A stretch of 64,000 nucleotides of DNA, taken from the NCBI RefSeq assembly GCF_018256155.1, contig NZ_JAERLY010000008.1, positions 57,820 through 121,819 on the forward strand, in the 5' to 3' direction. Shown in pieces: positions 1-8,838 of the stretch (the first letter of the stretch is position 1; each line of letters opens with the position of its first letter). The position numbers and the translations under genes are program-made. The notes under the pieces are model-generated. The model searched no databases. It had not been told where the DNA came from and saw only the letters and a program-made list of their open reading frames with translations. The stretch is from Gluconobacter sp. Dm-62 (lineage in GTDB: Bacteria; Pseudomonadota; Alphaproteobacteria; Acetobacterales; Acetobacteraceae).

Positions 1-40
1 AGCCGCCATAGCGTAGAAGGTCGAGACGTTCGAAACGCAT
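1..40 (-). CDS. Start of a YhaN-like AAA family ATPase (partial)
   Basis: The minus strand opens an ATG at position 40 reading MRFERLDLLRYGG before leaving the window. It overlaps the TAA stop of the upstream metallophosphoesterase (TAATG), so the two are translationally coupled. Known pairs of this kind are YhaO (SbcD-like nuclease subunit) with YhaN (SbcC-like ATPase), and the MRFERLDLLRYG opening suits a YhaN-type N-terminus. Only 13 codons are visible, so the call rests mainly on the partner gene. Confidence 0.5.
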   Translation of the reverse strand, partial: MRFERLDLLRYGG

Positions 41-1278
41 TAGTCCGTCTCCCCCACAAGCCGCGCCCGCAAGGCCGCCCGGGCCTGTTCCAGCGGAAAC
101 TGCCCCTCTGCCATCAGACTGTCGCGTTCAACGCAGGAGGGCAGGGCGGAGAAAAATCCTTCAAACGCGTCCGGAAGGGATGCCAGAAATTCCTCGTCCT
201 GCATCAGCCCCTCAAGCGCCAGATCCAGCTCCCGCGTCTCCGCCACCCCGGCCCGATGCACAGGACCGGACGTCTCGTTCCGGATTTTTTCCAGCGCAAT
301 CTGCGCGGATCCCTGCGCCATCGACACCGCAATGCTCCGCAGATCCTCTTTCCACGCCTGCGACGCGCACAGTCGGCCATGCAGAACACTCCGTCCCGTC
401 AGCACGATCCGCGCAATGACCGTCCGTCCCCCGGCTTCGGACAGCGCGTCTTCCATTTCCCGCCGTGCGGCACCCAGAACCGCATCCATGGTCTGCATGT
501 CGCTGACATCCAGCTCCAACCGGCACCAGCGCACCACATCACATTCCACAAAATCGACGGACCGGACGATCCCGTCCTCAACCGTGACCAGCTCACACCC
601 ACACGCCCCGGTCTCGCGTGCATGGCGCCCCTGAAGCACGCCGGGAAACACGATCCACGGATGCTTGCAGACAATTTCGCGCGCATGGACATGCCCCAGC
701 GCCCAGTAATCATACCCCTTGGCCGAGAGCGTCTCGACGGAGCAGGGGGCATAGGTCTCGTGCTCCCCATACCCCGAGAGCGACGTATGCAGCACACCGA
801 TATTGAAGCGCCCCGCCACCGGCGCGGGATAGGCGCGTGTCATGTCCTGCGTGACATGCCGGTCCCGGAAACTCTGTCCATGCAGCGCCACGCCCAGCTC
901 AGGCCAGTGCAGCGTCTGCGGCGCATCATAGGAGAAATGGTCGATCCCGTCCGGCAGCGGCAGTTCGCGCGCAATGACCGACTGGGCATCATGATTGCCC
1001 GAAAGCGTCACGACCCGGATACCCGCCTGAACCAGACGGCTCAGCGCCCGGACCATGTAAAGCCCGGTCCCCACATCCTGCCAGGACCCGTCATACAGAT
1101 CCCCCGCCAGCACGACGAAATTGACCTTTTCCGTCAGCGCCGTCTCGACCAGCCGGTCCAGCGCGCGCCGCGTGGAGCCGCGGATTTCCGCTTCGGGAAG
1201 CCCCTCGTAACGGCTCAGCCCCCTCAGGGGGCTGTCGAGGTGAATGTCAGCAGCATGAAGAAAGCGGAATGAGGACAT
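40..1278 (-). CDS. DNA repair exonuclease-type metallophosphoesterase (SbcD/YhaO-like)
   Basis: This is a 412-residue calcineurin-like phosphoesterase with the family's metal-binding motifs in order: DIHLDSPL near residue 10, GDLYDG near 60, GNHD near 95 and GHVHA near 195. The DSPL motif after the first metal ligand and the long C-terminal tail are typical of YhaO-type proteins, which resemble the SbcD nuclease subunit. The role would be DNA end processing together with the ATPase that begins in its stop codon. The ATG start is supported by the conserved SSFRFLHAADIHLD opening. The family is clear; the biological role is inferred from the SbcCD analogy. Confidence 0.85.
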   Translation of the reverse strand: MSSFRFLHAADIHLDSPLRGLSRYEGLPEAEIRGSTRRALDRLVETALTEKVNFVVLAGDLYDGSWQDVGTGLYMVRALSRLVQAGIRVVTLSGNHDAQSVIARELPLPDGIDHFSYDAPQTLHWPELGVALHGQSFRDRHVTQDMTRAYPAPVAGRFNIGVLHTSLSGYGEHETYAPCSVETLSAKGYDYWALGHVHAREIVCKHPWIVFPGVLQGRHARETGACGCELVTVEDGIVRSVDFVECDVVRWCRLELDVSDMQTMDAVLGAARREMEDALSEAGGRTVIARIVLTGRSVLHGRLCASQAWKEDLRSIAVSMAQGSAQIALEKIRNETSGPVHRAGVAETRELDLALEGLMQDEEFLASLPDAFEGFFSALPSCVERDSLMAEGQFPLEQARAALRARLVGETD

Positions 1279-1328
1279 GCACGAAGTTTACGCCCTCGCG
1301 GATGTCTTGCAAGCCGGGTTGAGCCGTC

Positions 1329-1832
1329 TCAGGCCGCAGCCAGATACTGGGCTACGATTTCAGGCATCAGCCCCTCAAGTGCATTGGTCGAAGCGACTTC
1401 CTCGTCCTTGAGACATTCCAGAGCCGCCGCATCCTGCGTAAAGCCAAGCTGCCGCGCCAGCACGATCAGAACCTGAAGGGACGTGATCTGATGCGCGCGA
1501 TACCCGCTCGCCGCCAGCACGTTCTTCAGAACGTCATGCTCCTCCCCGCCATGCAGCAGACCCGAGACCGTGCTGAGAATGGACGAGACCGTCTCATGCG
1601 GAACCGGGGCAGGGTGCCCATGCCGGGACAGAAGGGTCGTGATCTCCCGTGCATGACTCCGGCCCATCGCCAGATCCTGCTCCATCCGGCGGCACAGCTC
1701 CGGATACTGCTCACATACAGGAAGCTCGCAAAGCGCAGTCTCGATGGCCTTGGATTCAATGGACAGGTGATCCCGCAGAGCGTCCAGATAGAGATCCAGC
1801 GCTGACCTGGCCGTTGTTTTCGTTCTGCCCAC
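1329..1832 (-). CDS. Ferritin-like domain protein (DUF892/YciE type)
   Basis: This 167-residue, mostly alpha-helical protein reads LDLYLDALRDHLSIESKAIETALCEL at its start (quoted in part: LSIESKAIETAL), and carries Glu/His residues spaced along long helices (AREITTLLSRHG, HQITSLQVLIVLARQLG), as in the ferritin-like DUF892 family linked to stress responses. The start is GTG at 1832, with a good AGAGGA ribosome site six bases upstream. It stands alone between the metallophosphoesterase and a TonB receptor. Metal binding is plausible but I cannot assign all ligands. Confidence 0.6.
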   Translation of the reverse strand: MGRTKTTARSALDLYLDALRDHLSIESKAIETALCELPVCEQYPELCRRMEQDLAMGRSHAREITTLLSRHGHPAPVPHETVSSILSTVSGLLHGGEEHDVLKNVLAASGYRAHQITSLQVLIVLARQLGFTQDAAALECLKDEEVASTNALEGLMPEIVAQYLAAA

Positions 1833-1930
1833 CGTGGATCCTCTTTATCTTTGGCGCGATCTTAAATGGCCATATCGTCGAATAGAGTGCAAGAGCGCAG
1901 AGCCGTCCCCACAGAGCCTTTCCAGCAAAG

Positions 1931-1960
1931 AAAAACCCCATGCCGGAAACCGGCATGGGG
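1931..1960 (-). terminator. Rho-independent terminator of the TonB receptor gene
   Basis: A perfect 11-bp stem (1936-1946 with 1950-1960, AAA loop) is followed on the minus strand by five T residues (1931-1935). It lies 28 bases after the receptor stop codon. Confidence 0.9.
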
Positions 1961-1987
1961 CATTCAGGCTCAGCAGGATCTGAAAGA

Positions 1988-4522
1988 TCAGAAACCGGCG
2001 CTGACGGAACCAATCGCGGCGAAAGGAGCAGCGATCATGTAGGTCGGAGCCGTTCCCTTGATTGTGTTGCCGAAGATGCCGCGCTGTGCAGTGGCATTGG
2101 TCGTCGGCGAGGTCGGGAAACCAAGGTAATGGTTGTTGGTGATGTTGGTCAGATTCAACTTAATGTTCGGAGCCTGTAGGAAACCAAGCGTCTTGAAGCG
2201 GTAGCCAACCGTGATGTCCATCTTGACGTAACCAGGGATGCTCTGGTCGTTCATAAAGGTGGAGTACTGCTTGGCGACATACTTCAGCTTGTAGGCACCG
2301 AAAACATTGCCATCATCATAGTCGAGATTAAAGCCGACCTGATACTTGGGGGTGTCCGGAGCAAACTTGCCACTTGTCTTCAGGTAGTCGACCGTATTCG
2401 AGCTGCTGGCACGAAGATTGCTCGTGGTGCGAGCATCAACATACTCGAACGAGGCATAGGGACGGATGTGATAGAAGATCGGGCGTGTTCCGATTTCCGC
2501 ATCCACACCGTTTGTGCTCTGGCCACCGGCGTTGACGTTAGTCGTGGCGTAGTTGAGGCAGGAGCTGTCAAGACATTCGGTCTGGGAGAACAGACGGTTC
2601 GTGAAGTTGTAGTGGAAATACGTGACCGAGGCCATGACCGTCGGGCCAGTGTATCGAAAACCGGCTTCTTCGGAAATGGAGATTTCCGGCTGCTGGTTCT
2701 GGTTGGCCTGCGTTCCGTAGTAGTTTCCGGAAGCAGTTTTGGACGGCAGGTAGTACGTGCCGGCATCATACAGGGAGTAGTTCGTCGGGATACGGAAGTT
2801 CGTAGCGCCCGAGACGAAAACCTGCATCTCCGGATTGATCTGATACCGGATCGAGGCCGTCGGCAGCGGCTGGTAATACGTCTTGTCGATATACGGACCC
2901 GTAGATGTATTTGGCAGGAAGTTGTGACCATCACGTGTGACGATCGCGTATTTCAGGCCAGCGTCGATGGTCAGCTTGTTATGGAACAGCGACAGGCTGT
3001 CGCCGATGAACATGGTGTGCGTACGCGTCTGGGTCAGGGACTGACGGTACTGGTAGGTCGTGCCGTCGTTGAACACGTAGTTCGGCCCACCACCCCACAG
3101 GTTCCACGGCGTACCATCGGCGCCGATGCCGGTTCCCGGTGCGGTCTGGGACTGCTTGGCATACTCGAACCAGTAACCGACCATCAGACGGTTTACGCCT
3201 GTGGTCAGCGTCAGCTTCGTGACAGCACCCGGACGATACGTCGTCGTGATGGACGGCTCATAGATAAGGCTGCCCTTCGCGGGGGTCTTGCCGTCCAGAG
3301 TACCACCCATGGTGGTCTGGCCCCAGTTCGTGGGAACGGAGTAGGCTGCGCCACCGCTGCCACTCCCGTACCAGAAGTACGGCGTCTCCGTCAGGACGAG
3401 ATGATCGGTCAGCTTGAAGGTGGACGGGGCACTGGCATAGATGTTCGTAAACGGGTTCTGATGTAGTTTATAATAGTTGCTGTTGTTCTGCTGATAAACG
3501 CCATTATAGACAGTATTATTGATCGTGGCGCCGGTTTTATTGACGAACGTCGTACCGTTTGGACGGGTACAGGTGCTGCCGCTATAGCAGGTTGCGACGT
3601 TCTTGTCCTTCACACCGAAACCGTACGTGTCCCAGGAGGCCTGATTCACGCTCGGCGTAAGGTAATTGTAAAGACGGTTGCCGACGATCGCGAGCGAAAC
3701 GCGGTTGCCATCACCCCAGTCATTCACGAACTTCGCTTCGGCATGCAGTTTGCGGTTTGTTGCCTCGGAGTGGATGGCATCTTCTGTTGCATAGGAGCCG
3801 GAGAAATATGCGCGCAGATTGGTCTGGCCGATTTTTCCGGTATCCAGACGCAGGAAGCCGCGTGTGTAGTCATACGAACCGTAGGAGACGTCGAAAGCTC
3901 CGCCCTTCTGCATCTTCGGATCGATCATGTACATGTCGACCACGCCGCCGGTGGCGCTCAGATGCGGACTGTCGAGGTCAGCCGAACCCTGTGCGAGGCT
4001 GACCTTGCGCAGGTTCTCGGAGTCCACGATTTCCTGGGAATAGACCGAGAAGGAACCGATATCGTTGATCGGGAAACCTTCAAGCGTGAAACCCATCTGC
4101 GCCTGGTCGAGACCACGGGCGCTCATATGGCTTCCCGTCAGGCCTGCCGGATCGGAAGACGTAACGTTCGCACCTGGAAGCAGCGCGATCAGCTGCATCG
4201 GATCCTGGCCCGGTGCCTGCTTTTCGATATAGTCGCGGGAAATAGCAGAAACGGACTTTGCGGAGTCCTGTTTCTGCATCAGACCACCACCGACATCGCG
4301 GCGTGTTACGCCATCGAAATAGGTATGATGACCGCTGACAGAGACATGTTCTTCATGTTCGTCTGTTGGAGCCGTGTTACCCATCATGGACGGAGCGGCA
4401 GCAGCGACTTTCGTAGGGCTCTTCTTGGTAGAAGGAGCCGTGCTGTCTGCGGGTGCGGCAAATGCCGACACCGTACCGAACGCAAACAGGGCCGAAGTCG
4501 AAAGCAGGCGAGCAAGGCGCAT
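1988..4522 (-). CDS. TonB-dependent outer membrane receptor, substrate unknown
   Basis: The 844-residue protein has a Sec signal peptide (about residues 1-23, ending SAFAA), a disordered Ala/Thr/Lys linker, a plug domain (about residues 85-200, including SAKSVSAISRDYIEKQ, LLPGANVTSSDPAGL and RGLDQAQMGFTLEGFPIND) and a long beta-barrel whose last residue is Phe, the usual barrel-assembly signal. It takes up a ligand across the outer membrane using TonB energy. It is monocistronic, ending in a strong terminator, and no periplasmic binding protein or sensor gene sits beside it, so the ligand cannot be deduced. No cobalamin riboswitch precedes it, unlike the btuB gene downstream. Confidence 0.9.
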   Translation of the reverse strand: MRLARLLSTSALFAFGTVSAFAAPADSTAPSTKKSPTKVAAAAPSMMGNTAPTDEHEEHVSVSGHHTYFDGVTRRDVGGGLMQKQDSAKSVSAISRDYIEKQAPGQDPMQLIALLPGANVTSSDPAGLTGSHMSARGLDQAQMGFTLEGFPINDIGSFSVYSQEIVDSENLRKVSLAQGSADLDSPHLSATGGVVDMYMIDPKMQKGGAFDVSYGSYDYTRGFLRLDTGKIGQTNLRAYFSGSYATEDAIHSEATNRKLHAEAKFVNDWGDGNRVSLAIVGNRLYNYLTPSVNQASWDTYGFGVKDKNVATCYSGSTCTRPNGTTFVNKTGATINNTVYNGVYQQNNSNYYKLHQNPFTNIYASAPSTFKLTDHLVLTETPYFWYGSGSGGAAYSVPTNWGQTTMGGTLDGKTPAKGSLIYEPSITTTYRPGAVTKLTLTTGVNRLMVGYWFEYAKQSQTAPGTGIGADGTPWNLWGGGPNYVFNDGTTYQYRQSLTQTRTHTMFIGDSLSLFHNKLTIDAGLKYAIVTRDGHNFLPNTSTGPYIDKTYYQPLPTASIRYQINPEMQVFVSGATNFRIPTNYSLYDAGTYYLPSKTASGNYYGTQANQNQQPEISISEEAGFRYTGPTVMASVTYFHYNFTNRLFSQTECLDSSCLNYATTNVNAGGQSTNGVDAEIGTRPIFYHIRPYASFEYVDARTTSNLRASSSNTVDYLKTSGKFAPDTPKYQVGFNLDYDDGNVFGAYKLKYVAKQYSTFMNDQSIPGYVKMDITVGYRFKTLGFLQAPNIKLNLTNITNNHYLGFPTSPTTNATAQRGIFGNTIKGTAPTYMIAAPFAAIGSVSAGF

Positions 4523-4768
4523 CGTATTTTCGGTCTTTCTCGGTCAGGTGAACTTTCAGCCGAGAAAAAGCATGAGTGACGGTGTTATTTCAATCAGATG
4601 TAGGGTGATACATTATGACATGGAGGGGGTATGGCAATTTAGTCACATTTCACTGCCGTAACGGCGACAAATGGCAGGAAACTCCCCATGCATTGTGACA
4701 TTTAGAAGACAGATCCCGTTTTTCTGGGGCCGATCGTTTCGAAATCTCATTCTGCGGGACGCAGGGCT

Positions 4769-5515
4769 TCATCCGCGCTGTAGAGCTGACGAATCCTTTT
4801 TGCCTGGGCAGCTTGTCGGCACGACATCATGGCTGTTGCCGTTCAGATGCGGAATTGTCTTCCCTTGCAGGGCAGGCACCAGGTCGGGCAGGGACGAGAT
4901 CTTGTGCATCGGGAAAAGCTGGTCGACGGCAAGTTGGCCGTTTCGGTCGCAGACATAAAGGGTCTGCGGTCGGAAGACATGGTCCATATCATAGACCGAT
5001 GAACAGGACTCCACATGGTTGATCGCATCATCCAGCGTGTGGAAAGAGCGGTAAAGTGCATTGACGGAAGGATGGATTTTCACTCGCGATGTTCCGCCAC
5101 GACGGGCGAAGGCCCATGCGGATACGAAACGCTCCACCGGATCGCGCCAGATCGCAAAGCTGGGCAGGGTCCGCGACAGATCGGGCGCGACATGCTGATA
5201 GTAGCGCCAGGTCTCATGCATCATGATCCCGCCATACAGCAGGTCACAGATCGAAGTCCCCCCGTTCTTGGGGACATGGATAAAAAATGCTCCCGCTTCC
5301 CGGATACGTTCGATCCTCTGAAGGCGCTTCTGGCCCAGCGGAAGGCGCAGTCGCAGATCGGCAGCCCGGGCATGGACGTCGTTATATTGCCGAACCCGGA
5401 AGGCGGTACACAACAGGCGCTGGGGAAGGCCAGGCCCCTCTGTCTTGCTGCCAGTGTGCCCTGCTGGCAGGGCGCAGTCCTGTTGAACCGTTTGGGCAGC
5501 AGAGGGGGGCGTCAT
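4769..5515 (-). CDS. Sulfotransferase-like protein (Sulfotransfer_2 type)
   Basis: The protein carries FIHVPKNGGTS, the form of the PAPS-binding P-loop seen in carbohydrate sulfotransferases (usually IPKTAGTS), and IWRDPVERFVSAW, the matching 3'-phosphate-binding motif. It should therefore transfer sulfate to a glycan or related acceptor in the cytoplasm or at the membrane. I start it at ATG 5515, which has an AGGA site seven bases upstream, giving 248 residues. The frame stays open to 5731, but that extension would run into the cobalamin leader of the opposite strand and has no motif. Target unknown; only one C-terminal domain follows the P-loop half. Confidence 0.7.
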   Translation of the reverse strand: MTPPSAAQTVQQDCALPAGHTGSKTEGPGLPQRLLCTAFRVRQYNDVHARAADLRLRLPLGQKRLQRIERIREAGAFFIHVPKNGGTSICDLLYGGIMMHETWRYYQHVAPDLSRTLPSFAIWRDPVERFVSAWAFARRGGTSRVKIHPSVNALYRSFHTLDDAINHVESCSSVYDMDHVFRPQTLYVCDRNGQLAVDQLFPMHKISSLPDLVPALQGKTIPHLNGNSHDVVPTSCPGKKDSSALQRG

Positions 5516-5689
5516 GATCGTGTCCTGATCCTGTGTCTGATGGGAGGAACAGTGACTGGCGGGGATAGTCGAAGCAAAGTGTGGATTGTAACGGAATGAA
5601 AGCCATGTTGCAGGGCTGTACCGTGCCAAATCCGTCATGAATGGACGTTTGTGTTTGACTTGTTTTGCCCGGGGCGCTTCATGACACCT

Positions 5690-5870
5690 GACGGTGCCCG
5701 GTCTTCCGGGTGAAAAGGGAACGCAGTGCAAGACTGCGGCTGCCCCCGCAACTGTAAGTGCTGACTGTTATTCCTCGCGGAGTGACTGACTGGCCTCAGG
5801 GTATGTATCCACTGGCCTGTGCCGGGAAGGGGCCTGAAGCCGGAGCACAAGCCAGGAGACCTGCCGTCAG
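5690..5870 (+). ncRNA. Cobalamin riboswitch
   Basis: The leader contains the class signatures in order: GGTGCCC, GAAAAGGGAA, the B12 box core GGCTGCCCCCGCAACTGTAA (5741-5760), the GCCGGGAAGG...GAAGCCGGAG pairing, and the closing ACAAGCCAGGAGACCTGCC. It lies on the plus strand 120 bases before btuB and should lower expression of the whole B12 uptake operon when adenosylcobalamin is plentiful. Confidence 0.97.
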
Positions 5871-5931
5871 TATGAGTTGTCCGAAGGACGGTCCGGGCGG
5901 GGTGCATCGGAACGCCGGGTCAGACCGCGCT

Positions 5932-5967
5932 GCTGCGGGGTTTGCCTCCTTCTTGAGGGCAACGCAG
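5932..5967 (+). promoter_or_regulatory. Stem-loop between riboswitch and btuB start (likely expression platform)
   Basis: CTGCG (5932-5936) can pair with CGCAG (5963-5967), enclosing a second, slightly bulged helix closed by the CTTCTT loop. No T tract follows, so this is not a standard terminator. It sits just before the start codon region, which has no clear ribosome site, so control of translation is more likely than termination. This is inference from base pairing alone. Confidence 0.4.
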
Positions 5968-5990
5968 AACAACGAGACCTTACCATCACC

Positions 5991-7988
5991 ATGCCCCGTA
6001 TTCCCTGTTTTCTCTTCGCGACGAGCATGCTTGTCACCGTTCCTGCACTGGCGTCCGCTCACGCTCAGGAACCGGATCCCGCGCAGAAACCCAAGGCACC
6101 CCCAGGCGCTTCTTCCGGGAAAATTACCAATACCCCCCCGGCGTCTCTGGCATCCATGACGTCTTCCATGTCCGAGACTGTCACGGTGACGGCGAACCGT
6201 ATCCCGCAGGATCTCAGCAAGGTTGGCTCGCAGGTTACGGTTGTGACCCAGCGTGACATTGAACTTCTTCAGAGACGTGACCTCGCCGACCTTCTGGCGC
6301 GTGAACCGGGCCTGAACATGGTTCGTACGGGTGGGCCCGGCGGCACGGGATCAATCTTCATGCGCGGCGTGAACTCGAATGAAGTGAAGGTGCGGCTGGA
6401 CGGGATGGATATCAACGATCCGTCCACCCCGGCCGGGGCATTTGATACGGCGCAGTTCCTGACGGACGGTCTGGCCCGCGTGGAAATCCTGCGCGGCCCG
6501 CAGGGCGGCCTGTATGGTGCGGATGCGATGGGCGGCGTCATCGACATGACGACCAAGCAGGGGCAGGGACCGCTGCACGGTTTTGTCCGTCTTGAAGGCG
6601 GCAGCTATTCCACGAAGAACCAGACGGCTGGTGTTTCGGGCTCGCTGCACCGTTTTCATTACATGGTTGAAGTCTCGCACAACCATGTCGGCGACTATCA
6701 GGCCGTGCCGAAAGCCATCCGTGCGCAGGTTCACGACCATGACGTCGCGTCCAACCGCAACGACAACCGCACGGCCAATGTGCGGCTCGGTTATGACGTG
6801 ACGGATAACTTCGACCTAGGCTTCACGGCCCATCTGACGCAGGCGGATTACGAATACGTCGCCGACGATTACAGCTCCTATCCGGCGCTGCCGTCAGCCC
6901 AGCAGAACGAGAGCGACCTAAAACAGGCGATCCTGCGTGGCACGGCGCATCTGAAGTCCTTCAAGGGCGTGTTCGAGCAGACGCTGGGCGTTGGGTACAT
7001 CACCTATCGCCGTCATGACATTACGGCTGGTGATCCGGAAATCTCGTCCAATCGCGGCGACCGTCTGAAGGTGGACTGGCAGGGCCTGACCCATCTCGGC
7101 CATAACGGCTCCTTCCTCGTGGGTTATGACTATATCCGCGAGCGGATCATGACCCCGGTCGATGCCCAGACCACGACGAATGCCGCATGGGGCCAGCTCG
7201 AAGGCCACTGGCACGACATTCTCTTCGGATCGGCCAATATCCGCTACGACAACAATTCCCGTTACGGCAATTACGTGACCTGGCGTGTCGCCCCGGCTGT
7301 GAAGATTCCTGGCACCGGCCTGACACTGAAGGCCAGCGGTGGCTCGGGCTTCCATGGTCCGTCGCTGAACCAGCTTTTCGTCAGCTATCCGGCCTATTAC
7401 TCCCTTGCCAATCCGAACCTGCGGGCCGAGCGCCTTCTGGGCTTCGATGCCGGGTTTGAAGAGCGTCTGCTGGACGGCAAGCTGACCTTTGGCGCCGACT
7501 ATTACGGCAACCATGTCCGCAACCTCATCAACTATGCCCTGTCGGGTTATAACTACACCTATATCAACGTCGCCCGCGCCCAGACGCATGGTGTGGAAGC
7601 CTTTGTTGATTACCGCATCATCAAGAGCGTGGACCTGCGCGGCACCTACACCTGGACGGATGCCACAAACCGCAGCACGGGCGCTGCCCTCGTGCGCCGG
7701 CCACGCCACAAGGCTACGGCCAGCGTCATCTGGACGCCGACCAAGCGCCTGAGCATCACGCCAAGCCTGCTCTATGTCAGCGGCTGGCACGATCTCGACC
7801 GTTACACCTCCATGAACACAATCGGTCATGACTATGTGACGGTGAACATCGCCGCGGAATACAAGCTGGCGAACTTCGTCACCCTCTTTGTGCGTGGCGA
7901 CAATCTGGGGAACCGGTATTATGAAAATCCGGTCGGCTATCTCCAGCCAGGCCGGTCCTTTTATGGCGGTGTGACGTTTGGCCTTTAA
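5991..7988 (+). CDS. btuB: Vitamin B12 TonB-dependent outer membrane receptor BtuB
   Basis: The 665-residue protein has a signal peptide (about residues 1-25, ending AHA), a Pro-rich linker, a TonB box ETVTVTA at residues 62-68, a plug domain (VTQRDIELLQRRDLADLL, RGVNSNEVKVRLDGMDIND, RVEILRGPQGGLYGADAMGG) and a beta-barrel ending RSFYGGVTFGL. The cobalamin riboswitch upstream and the BtuFCD-type ABC transporter genes downstream fix the substrate as cobalamin or a corrinoid. I start at ATG 5991 because the upstream open frame lies in riboswitch RNA. Its stop overlaps the btuF start. Confidence 0.95.
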   Translation: MPRIPCFLFATSMLVTVPALASAHAQEPDPAQKPKAPPGASSGKITNTPPASLASMTSSMSETVTVTANRIPQDLSKVGSQVTVVTQRDIELLQRRDLADLLAREPGLNMVRTGGPGGTGSIFMRGVNSNEVKVRLDGMDINDPSTPAGAFDTAQFLTDGLARVEILRGPQGGLYGADAMGGVIDMTTKQGQGPLHGFVRLEGGSYSTKNQTAGVSGSLHRFHYMVEVSHNHVGDYQAVPKAIRAQVHDHDVASNRNDNRTANVRLGYDVTDNFDLGFTAHLTQADYEYVADDYSSYPALPSAQQNESDLKQAILRGTAHLKSFKGVFEQTLGVGYITYRRHDITAGDPEISSNRGDRLKVDWQGLTHLGHNGSFLVGYDYIRERIMTPVDAQTTTNAAWGQLEGHWHDILFGSANIRYDNNSRYGNYVTWRVAPAVKIPGTGLTLKASGGSGFHGPSLNQLFVSYPAYYSLANPNLRAERLLGFDAGFEERLLDGKLTFGADYYGNHVRNLINYALSGYNYTYINVARAQTHGVEAFVDYRIIKSVDLRGTYTWTDATNRSTGAALVRRPRHKATASVIWTPTKRLSITPSLLYVSGWHDLDRYTSMNTIGHDYVTVNIAAEYKLANFVTLFVRGDNLGNRYYENPVGYLQPGRSFYGGVTFGL

Positions 7989-8838
7989 GGCGTTCCTTCA
8001 CGTCCTTTCAGCCCCGATGGCAGTTCTGCTGCTGTCGGGCTGGCTTACCGGGTCGGCAGATGCTGGTCCGGTACGAACCCGTATCGTTTCCCTGAATCTG
8101 TGCACGGACGAACTGCTGCTCGAACTGGCAGAACCTGCCCATATTCTGGGTCTCAGCCCCTTGGCGGCCGACTGCGCTGAATCCGTGCAGTGCGAGACCG
8201 CAAAAACCCATCCCGTTCAGCGACCGGATGGTGAAAACCTCGTCGCTACCCGCCCGGATCTTGTTCTGGACGGGACCTGGCACAAACCGACAGTTCCGCT
8301 CGTGACAGGTGCCATGCACGTTCCGTTCGTACAGCTTCCGTCTGCCGCGTCGCTAACGGATATTCCCAATCAGATCCGCACCATAGCCCGCGCCATCGGA
8401 GAAGATGCCCGTGGCGAGGAACTGGCCCATACTTTCACTAATCATCTGCCAGACCTGCACGCGGCCCATCCGGAAAAAATCCTGACTGCAACAGTTATCG
8501 GCGCCAATCTGTCGGGCGAGGAAGGCGGCCTGATCACGGACATCCTGACCCGGGCCGGTTTTCGCCTCTCCACTTTCGGACGCTCTGACGGCACCATCCC
8601 GATAGAAATGCTGATCGCCCATCCGCCAGACCTTTTGGTGACCGGCATGATTTCCGAAGGTTCCTCTCTGGCTGAAAGCGCCGTGCAGCATCCCGCGTTG
8701 AAAGACCGTTTCAGGGGGCCGCATCTTCTGGCGCTTCCCGGGCGACTCACCCTGTGCGGTACGCCCGAAACCCTCGATGCGCTGACCGCCCTGATCGCCG
8801 CGCATGACCGTCTGACCGGCACGGAGCCCTCGCCATGA
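7978..8838 (+). CDS. btuF: Periplasmic cobalamin-binding protein (BtuF-like)
   Basis: This 286-residue protein of the cluster A-II binding protein fold opens, after its signal peptide, with RIVSLNLCTDELLLELAEP, the usual BtuF/FepB-type entry strand. It would deliver B12 from BtuB to the inner membrane permease. The likely start is TTG 7978, overlapping the last codons of btuB. This gives a proper signal peptide with a positively charged Lys before the hydrophobic core, which the later ATG at 8017 lacks. Its stop overlaps the btuC start (ATGA). Assignment to cobalamin rather than iron chelate comes from the operon. Confidence 0.85.
   Translation: MAFKAFLHVLSAPMAVLLLSGWLTGSADAGPVRTRIVSLNLCTDELLLELAEPAHILGLSPLAADCAESVQCETAKTHPVQRPDGENLVATRPDLVLDGTWHKPTVPLVTGAMHVPFVQLPSAASLTDIPNQIRTIARAIGEDARGEELAHTFTNHLPDLHAAHPEKILTATVIGANLSGEEGGLITDILTRAGFRLSTFGRSDGTIPIEMLIAHPPDLLVTGMISEGSSLAESAVQHPALKDRFRGPHLLALPGRLTLCGTPETLDALTALIAAHDRLTGTEPSP

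Noticed and set aside
256..1272. Plus-strand open frame antisense to the metallophosphoesterase
   Set aside because: The minus strand encodes a complete enzyme with all metal motifs; the plus-strand product is Arg/Pro/His-rich.
5516..5731. N-terminal extension of the sulfotransferase-like protein
   Set aside because: The extension crosses the start of the riboswitch on the opposite strand and has no motif; ATG 5515 has an AGGA site.
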